Source: Puccinellia tenuiflora
Taxonomy: Eukaryota > Streptophyta > Magnoliopsida > Poales > Poaceae
Direction of reading: 5' to 3'
Assembly (NCBI GenBank): GCA_012064385.1
Contig: QRDG01000529.1
Location: 1,202,512 to 1,266,511, forward strand
DNA: 64,000 nt
The stretch's first letter is position 1. Every line of letters begins with the position of its first letter. Made by a program: the position numbers and the translations under genes. The notes under the pieces are model-generated. The model was not told the DNA's origin. It was given only the letters and a program-made list of their open reading frames with translations, and made no database searches. Positions 33,337 through 45,478 of this stretch are shown one piece after another.

Positions 33337-35064
33337 TGATGCATCGAAAATGCATACATGAACTTTGCACTATAATAGTCATATTCCAATAATATTTGCA
33401 TCATATAAGGGGTATATTACTATTATTTAATGATTTTTGGTAATTTATGATGATATCCCTTTTTTATGGAATTAATCATGCGCAGGCAGAAAACCCCTAT
33501 TTCTTTCCTTATTTGTTTCAGGACCTTAACGACGTCATAATGAGCTATAAATTTACGGGGGTCATTATTTTGGAAGGAGGAGATTTAGGAGCGAAAGAAG
33601 TCAATGAACGGAGGCCGGAAGACCAAAAGGGGGGGTCCCACGCGGCCAGGTACTGTAGCCGCATGGCCCTATCCCAATTGGCCCTCGTGGCCCCGTTTGC
33701 GTCGATCCTTCGCCCAGAAGCTTCCTCGTGACCTAAAAATGCCTATATAAAGAGCCCCCCGACGTTCTCCGAAGGGAGAGCCGCCACATGAGAGAAACAA
33801 GAAACAGAGACCAGGAGGCTGCAGATTGGAGGGGGGAAACTCCGGCGGAGCCCTGCCGGAGAGGTCTCCTTCTTCTCCATCGACATCTCCACCGTCTCCA
33901 TGATGAAGAGGGAGTAGTCCACCTTTGGACTATGGGTTTGTGGCAGTAGCATATGTATCTCTCTCTCTCTCTCTCTTGAGCTTCACTAATTAGCACCGTA
34001 TGAGCTGCTGAACATGATTACGATCACCGTTGTATTACCATTGTGGTGGATCTTTCTATGAGTTAATATATGTTGAGATTGCAATGTTATATTTCAGTTA
34101 TGAAAGTAGATGCATATTATGTACTCCGTTCTTGTATCCTTGTTATGATCAAGCATGTTTATGAGAGCGTGTGTGGGGGAACGTGTGCATTAGTTGGAGT
34201 AACGGGGGTGGTGAAGTGATAAGCTGACAACTTAATATCATGATCCATTGGGTGTTTACCTTACTTTGTTACCTCACTAGGGATAAACCAAAATACCATG
34301 TTGTAGGGTAGGAGGAGTGACATGCCTCTACCTAAGACTAGATCCATCATGTGTTTATTTTCACTTCATGTCATTAATCTTAAAGCTATACTCTGATGTT
34401 ATCTTAATTACTAAGGTGCATGATTTAGTTCACATCTTGGTGGAGTATAAGTGAGACTAATAATCAAAAGGTCTCTATGCTAGGACGTGATGCCCATATA
34501 ATTAGTAACATGTCATTAACCTTGTTTGCAATCTCATATGTTAAATCTATGTCTACTCATTTGCCACACTATATTAAAGAGAGAGTGCATGTGTGAAACC
34601 ATGAACCCCGGTCCATTTTTAATCATAAGAAACAACTTTCCAACCACTTTTAAGCATCTTTTACATTCAGCCATTTTAAAATCAGAAAATACAAAAACAC
34701 TTTTACTTCTTGCATTCACATATAAAAACCCCAAAAATACCATCCATCATCATTACTATCATCCTTGCATACTTATTCACCACCATTGCATATTTATTTA
34801 CTGTTCTGCATTCATTATCATCTTAATATCATTCTCACACCTTGTGCTTGACAACCACTTGGTGAGGTTGAGGGCACAAAGCAATCTATTTTGTTTGCAC
34901 GAAATCTAGAGAAGGACAAGAAGATAAAACCCACACTACTGATTCCCCGAGAGTTCGATATTAAACCCTCGAGTCACCTTCTTGGGGAAAACTACCACTT
35001 CTACATACTCTGCACTTGGAGGCTCAACCTATCCCTAATATATTATTTTCCTTTCAGGGTATCA
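33337..35064 (+). repeat. LTR of element N, inserted in M
   Basis: Starts TGATGCATCGAAAATGCAT, a diverged form of the M LTR start, and ends GGGTATCA followed by a decayed primer binding site (35076-35093, ttggcgttgttgagggag). TATA-like 'ctatataaagag' occurs near 33745. About 60 bp of N interior remain before sequence jumps to the M LTR at 35125. The start is inferred from similarity to M. Confidence 0.55.
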
Positions 35065-35124
35065 AGAGTACTTGTTGGCGTTGTTGAGGGAGAAGAACAC
35101 TCTCATCAATCCCGTCATCAAAGG

Positions 35125-36145
35125 TTTCGGGGGTCAGATTGCCTGTTCCGGCACCCTACCGGGACGGGGATTGGCCCCCGGAGCCATCTTCACCGCCACC
35201 GCTGCCTCTAGGATGAGTTGTGAGTAGTTCCCCCGCGGACTATGGGTTTGTGGCAGTAGCTAGATGGTACTCTCTCCCCTTGTTGTTCAATACCATGTTC
35301 TCGTGAGCTGTCCTACATGATCGAGATCAATCCGATGTAATATGCGTTGTGTTTGTTGGGATCCGATGGATTGGCACGTTATGATCGGATTATTTATGTT
35401 TATGAATTGATGTTGCTGCAATGTTGTTATGCTTAATGCTTGTCACTAGTGCACGAGTGGCATGATCTTACATTTGGGCGCGTTATGTTTGCATGAATAT
35501 AATTGATGCTTAGATCGTATCTACAAGTTGTATGCACCTGTTATTAGTCCGGAACCGGAGACCCCGAGTGACAGAAACGGGGACATCGAGGGGAATGGTT
35601 AGTAACTTCAGGATTACATGTGTTCATTGTGTGTTAATGTTTTGCTCCGGTGTTCTATTAAAAGGAACACCTTAATTGCCATTTGTTCCTTAATTGGCCC
35701 GGCTGAAACCGGATGGCAGGAGAAAAGATGTTGTGCGAATTCTCATTGCGAGTAGTTACAACTATATATGGAATACATGCCTACGTATGATTGATAAACT
35801 GAATGCTTTGTCATAATTAATTAATTAGTGCAATTCTGCCAATTGCCCAACTGTAATTTGTTCACCCAATGCATGATTATTTGCTTAGGAGAGCCACCAC
35901 TAGTGAAACTATGAACCCCGGTCCATATTTCTCCATCATTTCTTTCATGTTTGTATTACTATTGTTCTCAAATCACTGTTGCTTTCACCTCTCTCGTGTT
36001 ACTTGTGCTTCTCCAGGTGTGGCTGAATTGACAACTCAGCTGCAAAGACCTCTAAGTATTCTTTGGCTCCCCTTGAGTCGAATCAATAAATTGGGTTATA
36101 CTACCTGCGAAAACTGTTGCGATCCCCTACACTTGTGGGTTATCA
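35125..36145 (+). repeat. 3' LTR of M, 5'-truncated
   Basis: Matches M LTR positions from 28724 onward; the first ~443 bp are missing, replaced by N sequence. Confidence 0.88.
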
Positions 36146-36545
36146 GCGGCGGGGCTCGGGCGGGGGAGAGAGTGACGGCGACGGCGGGGATCGGGCGGGG
36201 GAGAGCGGCGGTGGCGACGGGGCTCCGGCGGGGAGAGCGGCGGCGCGGGCGCGGAGGAGAGCGACGGCGGCCTGACGGCGTCGTGAGTATCGGCGGCGGC
36301 TCCTCCTCTGTGTCCCGGTTCGTGGCTCGAACCGGGGAGCAGGCCCTCGGTATTTATACCCAGGGACCTCTAGTCCCGGTTGGTGCCACGAGCCGGGACT
36401 AGAGGGTACGGTTGGTGCCACCTACCGGGACTAGAGGTGTTTTCGGGCAGCCGAAAAGGGCGCGCGCAAAAACACCTCTAGTCCCGGTTGGTTCCCCCAA
36501 CCGGGACTACAGGTGTTTTTTTTGCGCGCGCAAGGCCCAATTTTT
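36146..36545. repeat. GC-rich leader and 'agtcccggtt' palindromes inside CACTA-1
   Basis: GC-rich ggcggcgg-type stretch followed by inverted copies of ctctagtcccggttggtgcc and its complement (36315-36530). The same arrangement is at 52090-52560 in CACTA-2. These words also form the subterminal repeats of the transposon ends. Confidence 0.75.
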
Positions 36546-36604
36546 TTTCTGTGAAGTGTTTGAAAGTGAATTTGAAAACTGTTTGAATATGAATTTGAAT
36601 AACT

Positions 36605-37310
36605 TCTGCATATTTTTTAATCTGACAAAAATTTCAACATAAAAAGTGTTTGAATTTGAATAACTAAACCAAAACCATTTTTGTTTTCTAAAATAATTAT
36701 TCTAACTATTCAAACAATTAACCATTTTGCCATTTTCAATTAAAAATGCATTAGCTATTTTTTTGCATATTTTTGAATCTGACAAAAATTTCAACATGAA
36801 AAGTGTTTGAATTTGAATAACTAATCCAAAACCATTTTTTGTTTTCTAAAATAATTATTCTAACTCTTCAAACTATTAACCATTTTGTCATTTTCAATTA
36901 AAAATGCATTAACTAATATTTTTTGCATATTTTTGAATCTGACAAAAATTTCAACATGAAAAGTGTTTGAATTTGAATAACTAATCCAAAACCATTTTCT
37001 GTTTTCTAAAATAATTATTCTAACTCTTCAAACTATTAACTATTTTGCCATTTTCAATTAAAAATACATTAGCTAATATTTTGTGCATATTTTTGAATCT
37101 GACAATACTTTTAACATGAAAAGTGTTTGAATTTGAATAACTAATCCAAAACAATTTTTGTTTTCTAAAATAATTATTCTAACTATTCAAACTATTAACC
37201 ATTTTGCCATTTTCAATTAAAAATGCATTAGCTAATATTTTTTTGCATATTTTTGAATCTGACAATACTTTCAACATGAAAAGTGTTTGAATTTGAATAA
37301 CTAATCCATA
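36605..37310. repeat. 159-bp tandem repeat, about 4.5 copies
   Basis: Units containing 'tttgaatctgacaaaaattt' recur near 36622, 36776, 36936, 37095 and 37255. CACTA-2 has only about two copies (52617-52870). Confidence 0.88.
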
Positions 37311-37417
37311 ACTTCCAGGGTCCTAGATGTCCAAGATTCCACTCCGGGGTGTCAGCGGGCTCACCGTCATCAGTGCATGTAGTATATGCCGCCTAATCAG
37401 GAAGAAGCACACAGATC

Positions 37418-37619
37418 GTGTGTTTCCTTCGAGCGCTTGTGAGCCGTTGGAACAGCGGTGTGTTTCTTTCGAGCGCTTGTGAGCCGTTGGATCAACGGTG
37501 TGTTTCTTTCGAGCGCTTGTGAGCCGTTGGATCAGCGCTGTGTTTCTTTCGAGCGCTTGTGAGCCGTTGGATCAGCGGTGTGTGTTTCTTTTGAGGACTT
37601 GTGAGCTATTGGATCAGCA
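37418..37619. repeat. 40-bp tandem repeat, five copies
   Basis: Unit gtgtgtttctttcgagcgct plus tgtgagccgttggatcagcg; copies are contiguous. CACTA-2 keeps two (52920-53000). Confidence 0.88.
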
Positions 37620-37730
37620 CTATCACGACCATTTCGTGAGCCACGCGACCCTATATATAGCCCACCTCTCGGACATCTTCGGCAATCTCAGTGTATACTC
37701 ATTGTAGTTCATTTGGTATATATACAGAGC

Positions 37731-38035
37731 ATTCAGATTCCCTGCATACGTCCAACGGTGCATTTGATATGCAGGCACTCACGAGCCACCGTTGGGCTGT
37801 ATGCAGGGGAAACCGTGTGTTTTGTTCTATCTAGAAATCCTTCAGTTCATCGACCGAATACAAATCATTCGGATTCCCTGCATACATCCAACGGTGCATT
37901 TGATATGCAAGCACTCACGAGCCACCGTTGGGCTGTATGCAGGGGAAACCGTGTGTTTTGTTCTATCTAGAAATCCTTCAGTTCATCGACCGAATACAAA
38001 TCATTCGGATTCCCTACATATATCCGACGGCGCAG
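37731..38035. repeat. 135-bp tandem repeat, about 2.3 copies
   Basis: Repeats of cattcggattccctgcatac and the following 115 bases starting near 37731, 37868 and 38003. CACTA-2 has a shorter version at 53350-53520. Confidence 0.85.
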
Positions 38036-38066
38036 TTACATAAAAGGTTTAATACATTATTACACA

Positions 38067-41000
38067 TCACCAACATCCCCATCTAGTGTTTGGGTTTTTT
38101 CTGCGCCGTAACCATGGAGCATCTTCATTAATTAACAGGAGAATTGGGTCATCCTTCACTGCGAAGGGCGGAATTTCATGAAACTTATCATAATCTTCTG
38201 ACATGTCTGTCTTGCCCTCCACTCCCACAATGCTTCTTTCCCCTGAAAGAACTATGTGGCGCTTTGGCTCATCGTCTGATGTATTCTTTTGCTTATTTTT
38301 TCTCGGTTTGGTAGACATGTCCTTCATATAGAAAACCTGAGCCACATCATTGGCTAGGATGAATGGTTTGTCTAAGTATGCAAGATTGTTGAGGTCCACT
38401 GTTATCATTCCGTACTGCTCGTCCACCTTTAACCCGCCTGCTGTCAGCTTGACCCATTTGCACCGAAACACGGGGACCTTAAAAGTAGGTCCATAGTCAA
38501 GTTCCCATATCTCCTCTATGTAACCGTAATATATGTCCTTTGACCCATTGTTGTTTGTTGCATCAAAACGGACACCACTGTTTTGGTTGGTGCTCTTTTT
38601 ATCTTGGGCGATCGTGTAAAATGTATTCCCATTTATCTCGTACCCTTGGAAAGTCCATATAGTCGAAGATGGTGACCTGGACAACAAGTACAGCTGATCT
38701 TCAACAATGTTGTTATTGTTGAGATGTGTTTGCAACCAACCGTTGAAAGTCTCCATGTGTTCATGTCTAATCCAGGAGTCAGGCTTCCCCGGGTTGTTGG
38801 AGCGTACAATATTCTTGTGTTCCTCGATATACGGAGCCGCCAAGGTGGAATTCTGTAGAACTGTGTAGTGCGCTTGAGTGAAAGAATGCCCGTCCCTACA
38901 TATTATTGATTTCCTTCCTAGAGTGCCTTTTCCACTCAGTCTCCCCTCATGCCGCGATTCAGGAAGACCAATCGATTTAATGTCGGGAATAAAGTCAACA
39001 CAAAACTCAATGACCTCCTCTGTTCCATTGCCTTTGGAGATGCTTCCTTCTGGCCTAGCACGGTTCTGAACATATTTCTTCAAGACTCCCATTAACCTCT
39101 CAAAGGGGAACATATTGTGTAGAAATACAGGACCCAGAAATCTCTTCGACTAGGTGTACTAGGAGATGTGTCATAATATTGAAGAAGGATGGTGGGAACA
39201 CCAACTCAAAACTAACGAGACATGTAACCACATCCTTCTATAACCTTCGTAGAATTTGTGGATTGATTACCTTCTAAGAAATTACATTGAGAAATGCACA
39301 TAGCTTCATAATGGGTAGTCGAACATTTTCCGGTAGAATCCCCCGCAATGCAACCGGAAGCAATTGAGTCATAAGCACGTGGCAGTCATGAGACTTTAGG
39401 TTCTGGAATTTTTTCTCTGACATATTTATTATTCCCTTTATATTCGACGAGAAGCCAGACGGGACCTTCATACTGCTCAAGACTTCAAAAAATATTTCCT
39501 TCTCTTCTTTGGTAAGAGCGTAGCTGGCAGGACTTAGACGTCCGTTATCCGTCTTCATTGTATGCAGGTCGTCTGGGTCTTTCATACGTTGCTGGTCCTG
39601 CCGTGCTTCCGGCGTATCTATTGTCTTCTCATACACGCCCAAGAAGCCTAGCAGGTTCACGCAAAGATTCTTCGTCACGTGCATCACGTCGATTGTAGAG
39701 CAGACCTCTAGGACTTTCCAATAGGGTAGCTCCCAAAATATTGATTTCTTCTTCCACATGGGCGCGTGTCCGTTAGCGACATTCGGAATAGATTGACCGC
39801 CAGGACCCTTTCCAAAGGTTACTATTTGATCCAAATCCTTGATCATAGCAAATACATCATCACCAGTACCGGCGGACAGGCTTCTTCCCGTGATCTGCCT
39901 CACCTTTGAAATGCTTGCCTCTCCTTCTTGCGAGATGCCTGGGCGGAAGAAATCGACGATGCCCCAGGTACACAACCTTATTACATTTCTCCAAATATGT
40001 ACTATCAGTCTCAACTAAACAGTGCGTGCATACATTGTATCCCTTGTTTGTCTGTCCTAAAAGGTTACTAAGAGAACAACAACGCTCGTAGGTCAAATAG
40101 CTCCTGTTTGTGCTCATCCCACACACGTACACCTTTTTCGCCCCACAACTGTAAAAGTTTTTCAACTAGTGGCCTTAGGTACACATCAATGTCGTTGCCG
40201 GGTTGCTTCGGGCCTTGGATCAACACTGGCATCATAATGAACTTTCGCTTCATGCACAACCAAGGAGGAAGGTTATAGATACATAGAGTTACAGGCCAGG
40301 TGCTATGACTGCAGCTCTGCTCCCCAAAAGGATTCATGCCATCTGTACTTAGACCAAACCTTAAGTTCCTTGCGTCATCCGCAAAGTCCTTGTACTCTCT
40401 ATTGATTTTTCTCCACTGCGACCCATCAGCGGGTGTCTCAACATCTCATCTTTCTTGCGGTCTTCTTTGTGTCATTGCAACAACTTGGCATGCTCTTTGT
40501 TTCTGAACAAACGTTTCAACCGTGGTATTATAGGAGCATACCACATCACCTTGGAAGAACCCTCTTCCTGGGGGCTGGCCCTCAACATCACCAGGGTTAT
40601 CTCGTCTGATCTTATACCGCAATGCACCGCATACCAGACATTCATTCTTATTCTTGTACTCCTCACCGCGGTAGAGGATGCAGTCATTAATGCATGCATG
40701 TATCTTCTGCACATCTAATCCTAGAGGGCAGAGAACCTTCTTTGCTTCGTACGTACTGTCAGGCAATTCGTTATCCTTTGGAAGCTTCTTCTTCATTATT
40801 TTCAGTAACTTCTCAAATCCCTTGTCAGTCTCTGTCTTCCATTGCAGCAATTCCAGTGTGGTACCGATCTTTGTGTTGCCATCTTCACAAGTTGGGTACA
40901 ACTTTTTTTTGTGATTCTCTAACATGCGCTCCAACTTCAACTTCTCATTTGCACTTTCTGCTTCTCTCTGTGCATCAACGATGGCCCAACGAAGATCATC

Positions 41001-41330
41001 GTCTAACATGGGCTCATCTGGTGCCTCTTCATCTTCAGCTTCCACCCTTGCATTACCACCGTATTCAGGGGACATAGGAGAGTTGTCATCGTTCTCTTCT
41101 TCTTCGTTGTCTTCCATCATAACCCCTCTTTCTCCGTGCTTGGTCCAACAATTATAGCCGGACATGAAACCAGACTGAATCAGGTGGATGTGAAGGGTTT
41201 TTGAGAAAGATTAATCCTTCTCATTCCGACAGACACGGCATGGACAACACATAAAACCATTCCGCGTGTTTGCATCAGCCACATTGAGAAAAGAATGCAC
41301 GCCTTGAATGTACTAGTTAGAGCGTCGGTC
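38067..41330 (-). pseudogene. TNP2-type CACTA transposase, degraded
   Basis: N-terminal transposase-associated domain near 41320-41165 (NGFMCCPCRVCRNEKD) with an in-frame stop TAA about 41212, then SGYNCWTKHG and an acidic stretch (41165-40446). The core includes WPVTLCIYNLPPWLCMKRKF (40337-40068) and STIDVMHVTKNLCVNLLGFL (39860-39610). A DUF4218-like part starts KSHDCHVLMTQLLPVALRG (39390). The last piece (39113-38067) has a DUF4216-like region, NGNTFYTIAQD ... YGYIEEIWELDYG. At least four frame changes or stops interrupt it, so it cannot encode the full enzyme. Its normal role is to bind and cut CACTA termini. Confidence 0.88.
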
Positions 41331-41526
41331 AGCGTACATTCAATGCATGTACATCGAGCACCTTTTGTGCATAAGAAGGGAAAACATCATTACACACAAC
41401 ATCCTGAATAGATAAGTGACCAAATTAATTAATACAAGTTCATCACATTAAAACCAAAGTAGAGTAGTGACCAAATATAATACATAGTTCTCATAATTAA
41501 AACATACATTGAAACTAACATACAAA

Positions 41527-41972
41527 CTATCTAATGTATTTAAATGCAACAACAAATGCGATCAAAATCGCAACTAAGGTAACCATTGATCCAACAACAT
41601 AATGATACCAAGCTTCTTTATTAATGGCATATTTTCTAATCTTTCTAATCTTCAAGCGCATTGCATCCATCTTGATCTTGTGATCATCGACGACATAGGC
41701 AAGATACAACTCCAATTTCATCTTCTCTTCTTCAATTTTTTCCAATTTTTCTTTCAAATCATCGTTTTCTTTTTCAACTAAATTTAACTTCTCGACAAGA
41801 GGGTCGGTTGGAATTTTCGGTTCATATATCTCCTAAATAAAAATATCTATGTCAAGTGTTGTTCGGCATAATTGTTATAAACACGAAATTAAACAAATAT
41901 TTATAAAAGATAATATACCACATCCGAATCATAGACCGGACGAGGGCCGACGGGGACGGATATCAAAACCAT
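41527..41972 (-). CDS. Small tail-anchored membrane protein of CACTA-1 (two exons)
   Basis: Exon 1 is 41972-41919 (MVLISVPVGPRPVYDSDV), the intron is 86 bp with GT...AG, exon 2 is 41832-41527; both join in phase 0 to give 119 residues. ATG context is GCCATGG. Residues about 32-60 form a charged coiled coil (EKLEKIEEEKMKLELYLA), 62-85 are basic (MRLKIRKIRKY), and 94-115 make one membrane segment (MVTLVAILIAFVVAFKYI) at the C-terminus, so a tail-anchored topology is likely. The identical gene structure is found in CACTA-2. Lies between the 5' terminus and TNP2. Function unknown. Confidence 0.65.
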
Positions 41973-42499
41973 GGCACTATACATATAACAAACAGTCATA
42001 GAAGTAAAAGAAAAACACAAGTAACTATGTAAATCATACAAATAAGAATTTGTTTTTTAAAAATAAGAACAAGAGGCTCACCAAGGTGGTGACGGGGCAG
42101 CGCGGGCGATCCACGGCGGTGAGGACAGCGACAGGGACGGAACGGCACTAAAACCCACAAATCACACTTTAATTTGAGCTCAAATTGCATATAAAACAAA
42201 TAAACTAACAATGGGCATTACACAACTAACCTAGAATTTGAGCTAAACTAACTTAGGCATTTCATCAAACATCTAGCTAGCAATAGCAATGAAATGAGGA
42301 GCAAAACTAGCAATGGGGATGAACTCGAGCTCCGGGAGGATGAAGTTTCTAACCTATTAGAACCCTTGGATATATGGGGCGCCCTTAATCTTGATAAATC
42401 GTGGAAAAAAATGTGGATGAATTTGAGCTCGGGGAGGAGACAGAGGAGAAAAATGGTGATATGAACTCGAGCTCGGGCAAGAAGAAGATGATATAGTGA

Positions 42500-42762
42500 G
42501 ACCTTTAGTCCCGGTTCGTATTTCCAAGCGGGACTAAAGGGTCTCGCGCTGGCCCCCACATCAGCTACGGCCTGCCGCAACCCTTTAGTCCCGGTTCGTA
42601 TCACGAACCGGGATTAGAGGCCCCCCACGAACCGGGACTAGAGGCTGCCAGCCTTGTAGCCGTTGAATCGGGACTAGAGCCCCCCCTCTAGTCCCGGTCC
42701 AAAGTACATCTGGGACTAGAGCCCAATCTTGCTCTGGACGAAATGTCCGTTTTCTACTAGTG
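42500..42762 (-). repeat. Subterminal repeats and 5' terminus of CACTA-1
   Basis: Inverted copies of tttagtcccggttcgtat / cgggactaaaggg, ending in the terminal CACTAGTAG at 42762-42754. Confidence 0.9.
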
Positions 42763-44386
42763 AGTGTTATTAGTACCATGTCTTTCTATGATTGTGCATT
42801 GAGTAATTGACTTCCTAATGGTAAATTGTTGATTTGTGCTTACTTTAATTTCATGACTTATCTGCCAACTAGGAAATGCTATTGTGGGAGTTTGTTCATC
42901 CAAGTGTCAAATTTTGGTACTTCACAACTTATATATTCATGTCACATTAGACATGGATGAGAGTGTGGCGTACATCATATATACATTTATTTCTCAATAC
43001 GTACGCCTCTGAAGTGCAATGATTAGGGGTGAAACTGACGATGAACTTGACGTAGTCGAGGTCGTCGTCAAAGTGGAAGAAGCCAAGCAGTCATGTGAAG
43101 ACGCTGCCAAATGAACTTATTGCCTTCCTACCCGGTGGTTCGCAGGAGGATGGGGTTCTGAAGGCCTGCTCTCATGTGCATCCCTACACATTGTTTTTGT
43201 GATGGGAGTAGCCAAAGCATCGCGGTTCTTGGAATTGTGGTAAGAGAGAGCACGAGCACTAGAAGGAGAGAAGCTAGAGAGACAAATTTCTTGCGAGGTG
43301 CTGTTTGTCTCTCCCTCCTCTCCTCCTTATTTAGTTAGTTGGGCATACCTAAATAGAGAACATATTAACACATTAATGACTAGGATTAGTGCGTTGATTA
43401 AACATACTAGTAGCAACAAAGAGTATTTTTTGTATTGCTCCTAGTTCGGCTCAACTCGTTCACGAAAAACGTGTATGTCTCCTCTTATCATGATCCAAGG
43501 AATACTGAAAAGAGGGTCCCCTATAAATTGGTCCCAGCTCCTCTCAATTTTTCATTCGAGAAATTGATTGTTAAATGGGCCAAAAGACCACAATTTATAA
43601 CCGTATGTAGATTTATATGGTTATAAAAATAATGTGTTAGTATCAATAAGATACCAATTAAACCCGACCTCTAGAACAACTTAATACCAAGAGTTAGTTG
43701 AGACACGAAGGATGCATACAACCAAAAAAGTGCATAAAATAGAAGAGACAAAAGAACAAGCCCCACGAGAGCAACCAAGAATTCACACCAGTTGTAAAAC
43801 AACCACCACCATTGACAATATATACCAATTTCGCGACAAATATTCTGTAACAAACACCGCATCCAAGAAAGAAACAATACACAATCATTGTCGTCATCTT
43901 ATCTAACCACCAACGTTGCTGATAGGTTTTCGCTCTAGAGAAAGTCCGAACAATCTCCAAACATTGCCCTCAACGATGAACACGACTAATAGATGGTTAC
44001 ATGTCGAACTAACACTAATGTATATGATCCATCCGGACTCAAATCTCGGTGAACTGAGTGATGCAGACCTAACAGGTACACAGAAGTTGTTTTAAAAATG
44101 GGTACCCATCAAAATCATAAGCAGATTTAGGGCACCACTAGATTCCCCACGCTATAACGTGTCTTAAGACTTGATCCCACCTTTCGTCGATCTATTTGTT
44201 ATGAGTTTTTGTTAAAGTCAAACATTGTAAAGTTTGACCAAGTATATAGGAAAAATATCGATTACCAAATGTATATTAGGTGATACAAGTTTATAATAAC
44301 TGTAGTATATTGATTTTCGATATTGTAGATGCTGACAAATTTTTAAATATATACTTGCTCAAGCTTTACAATTTTTTTTTGATTAA
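42763..44386. other. Intergenic stretch between CACTA-1 and the Harbinger element
   Basis: No supported gene. A tract near 44210-44260 ('gtcaaacattgtaaagtttgacc') is itself a small inverted repeat and looks like MITE debris. Short frames here have no recognisable protein. Confidence 0.5.
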
Positions 44387-44915
44387 GAGCATCTCCACAG
44401 TGGGGGGGGGGGGTCGTAAAAGGGACCGTAAAGCTCCTTTGGGGCGCCGGGCAGAAAAACAGGCCACACCGGGGGATCACAAAGCCTTTGTCCGGCCCAA
44501 CATCTGACCGGCACCGCGAACAGGGCCTCCAACTTTGGGGGCTGCCTTCGCGGTGCCGGACACTGTCCGGCCCGAGCCTCCGACAGATATGGCCCGTCCG
44601 TCATACACACGAAGTGAACCGGCAGTCATTTGTGCTTCCACCCCTCCATGCTCTATTCCCTGCCCGGCGATTCGCGCTACCGCCGCCACCGTCGCCGTAG
44701 CCATCTCCGCCGTTCCCAATAGAACGGCCGATTGTTGTCCCCAACCGCAACACTCACCGCCGCCGCTCCCTGACAAGGCCGGCCTTCTTCTCCGACGCAA
44801 ACTCTTCTCTACCGGCGCGACCAGTAAGTCCCTCCCTCCCGCCCGCAAGGTGTTCGGTTGTTTGCCGACAATCCATTCTTTTATGATTTTCGATGTTTCG
44901 ATTCTTTTTTAGGCT

Positions 44916-45478
44916 ATGGATTCGGACGACGAAATGATGTTTCACCAAATGATGGAAGAGATGACCGCACTTCAAATGAATGATGAGGAGAATGAAGCGG
45001 TCATCCACATTCTTGTGTCGGCAGTGGAGGAGGAGGAGGCCGAACCCAAAGGCGGAGGATCTAGGCCTGGAAAGAAGGGCAACACGAACCGGGAGCGGGC
45101 TACCGGACATATGCTATTGTTCAACGATTATTTTTCGCACCAGCCGACCAACGATGAGGTTGCTTTTCGCCGGCGCTTCAGGATGCAGAGAGGTTTGTTC
45201 CAGAGCATTGTTCATGGTGTGAGAGAATATGATCAGTACTTTGAGCTGAAGAGTGACTGCACCGGACTTCTTGGATTCTCATCTATTCAGAAATGCTCTG
45301 TTGCTTTACGGTCTCTTGCATATGGGGCTCCTGACGATTGATGCATTGGAAGTGCAAGAATTGTCCGTATGCTTGGCAGGGGATGTATAAAGGAGGACAT
45401 CTTGGAGCATGCTCAGTTGTACTTGAAGCGGTGGCCGACTATGATACGTGGATTTGGCATGCTTTCTTTGGTATGGCC
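44916..45478 (+). pseudogene. PIF/Harbinger transposase, 5' part
   Basis: MDSDDEMMFHQMMEEMTALQ, an acidic N-terminus, then FRRRFRMQRGLFQSIVHGV typical of Harbinger nucleases. After [11 protein letters not shown] the frame breaks, and the text resumes in another frame as [20 protein letters not shown] and [14 protein letters not shown] up to the CACTA-2 junction. Compared with family members a block around the first catalytic Asp (roughly 50-60 residues) is missing. The gene is therefore broken by an internal deletion as well as by CACTA-2. Confidence 0.85.

Larger units (their letters stand above)
28281..36145 (+). mobile_element. M: LTR retrotransposon with an acidic unknown ORF, rearranged
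   Basis: The target duplication GCGGC is present on both sides (28276-28280, 36146-36150) within CACTA-1. The left LTR (28281-29746) is complete; the right LTR keeps only its last 1021 bp (35125-36145). A primer binding site resembling the tRNA-Asp complement follows the left LTR, and the interior has the 'cttggggatgccc' repeats common near the 3' end of such grass gypsy elements. No reverse transcriptase or integrase is visible, so it is non-autonomous or deleted. The LTR of a second element, N, lies inside. Confidence 0.88.
18631..42762 (-). mobile_element. CACTA-1: CACTA (En/Spm-type) DNA transposon, 3' end lost, with nested insertions
   Basis: The 5' terminus on the minus strand is CACTAGTAGAAAACGG at 42762, followed outside by agt as likely 3-bp duplication. 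Moving inwards: subterminal 'agtcccggttcgt' palindromes, a small membrane-protein gene, a broken TNP2 transposase, tandem repeats, a GC-rich leader and the second ORF. The 3' terminus expected left of 18631 is absent; E4 begins instead, while the sister copy CACTA-2 has about 770 bp more. Insertions: 21561-26427 and 28281-36145. Without them the remainder is about 11.4 kb. Confidence 0.9.

Noticed and set aside
33956..33978. CT dinucleotide run as a promoter element
   Set aside because: A simple microsatellite in the N LTR; its regulatory role cannot be supported from sequence.
35869..36402. 177-codon plus-strand frame
   Set aside because: It runs from the M LTR across the target duplication into CACTA-1 and so is a junction accident; the first part also occurs in the other LTR.
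37418..37619. Regular 40-bp repeats that could look like a CRISPR array
   Set aside because: The copies are contiguous with no spacers, in a plant transposon; it is an ordinary tandem repeat.
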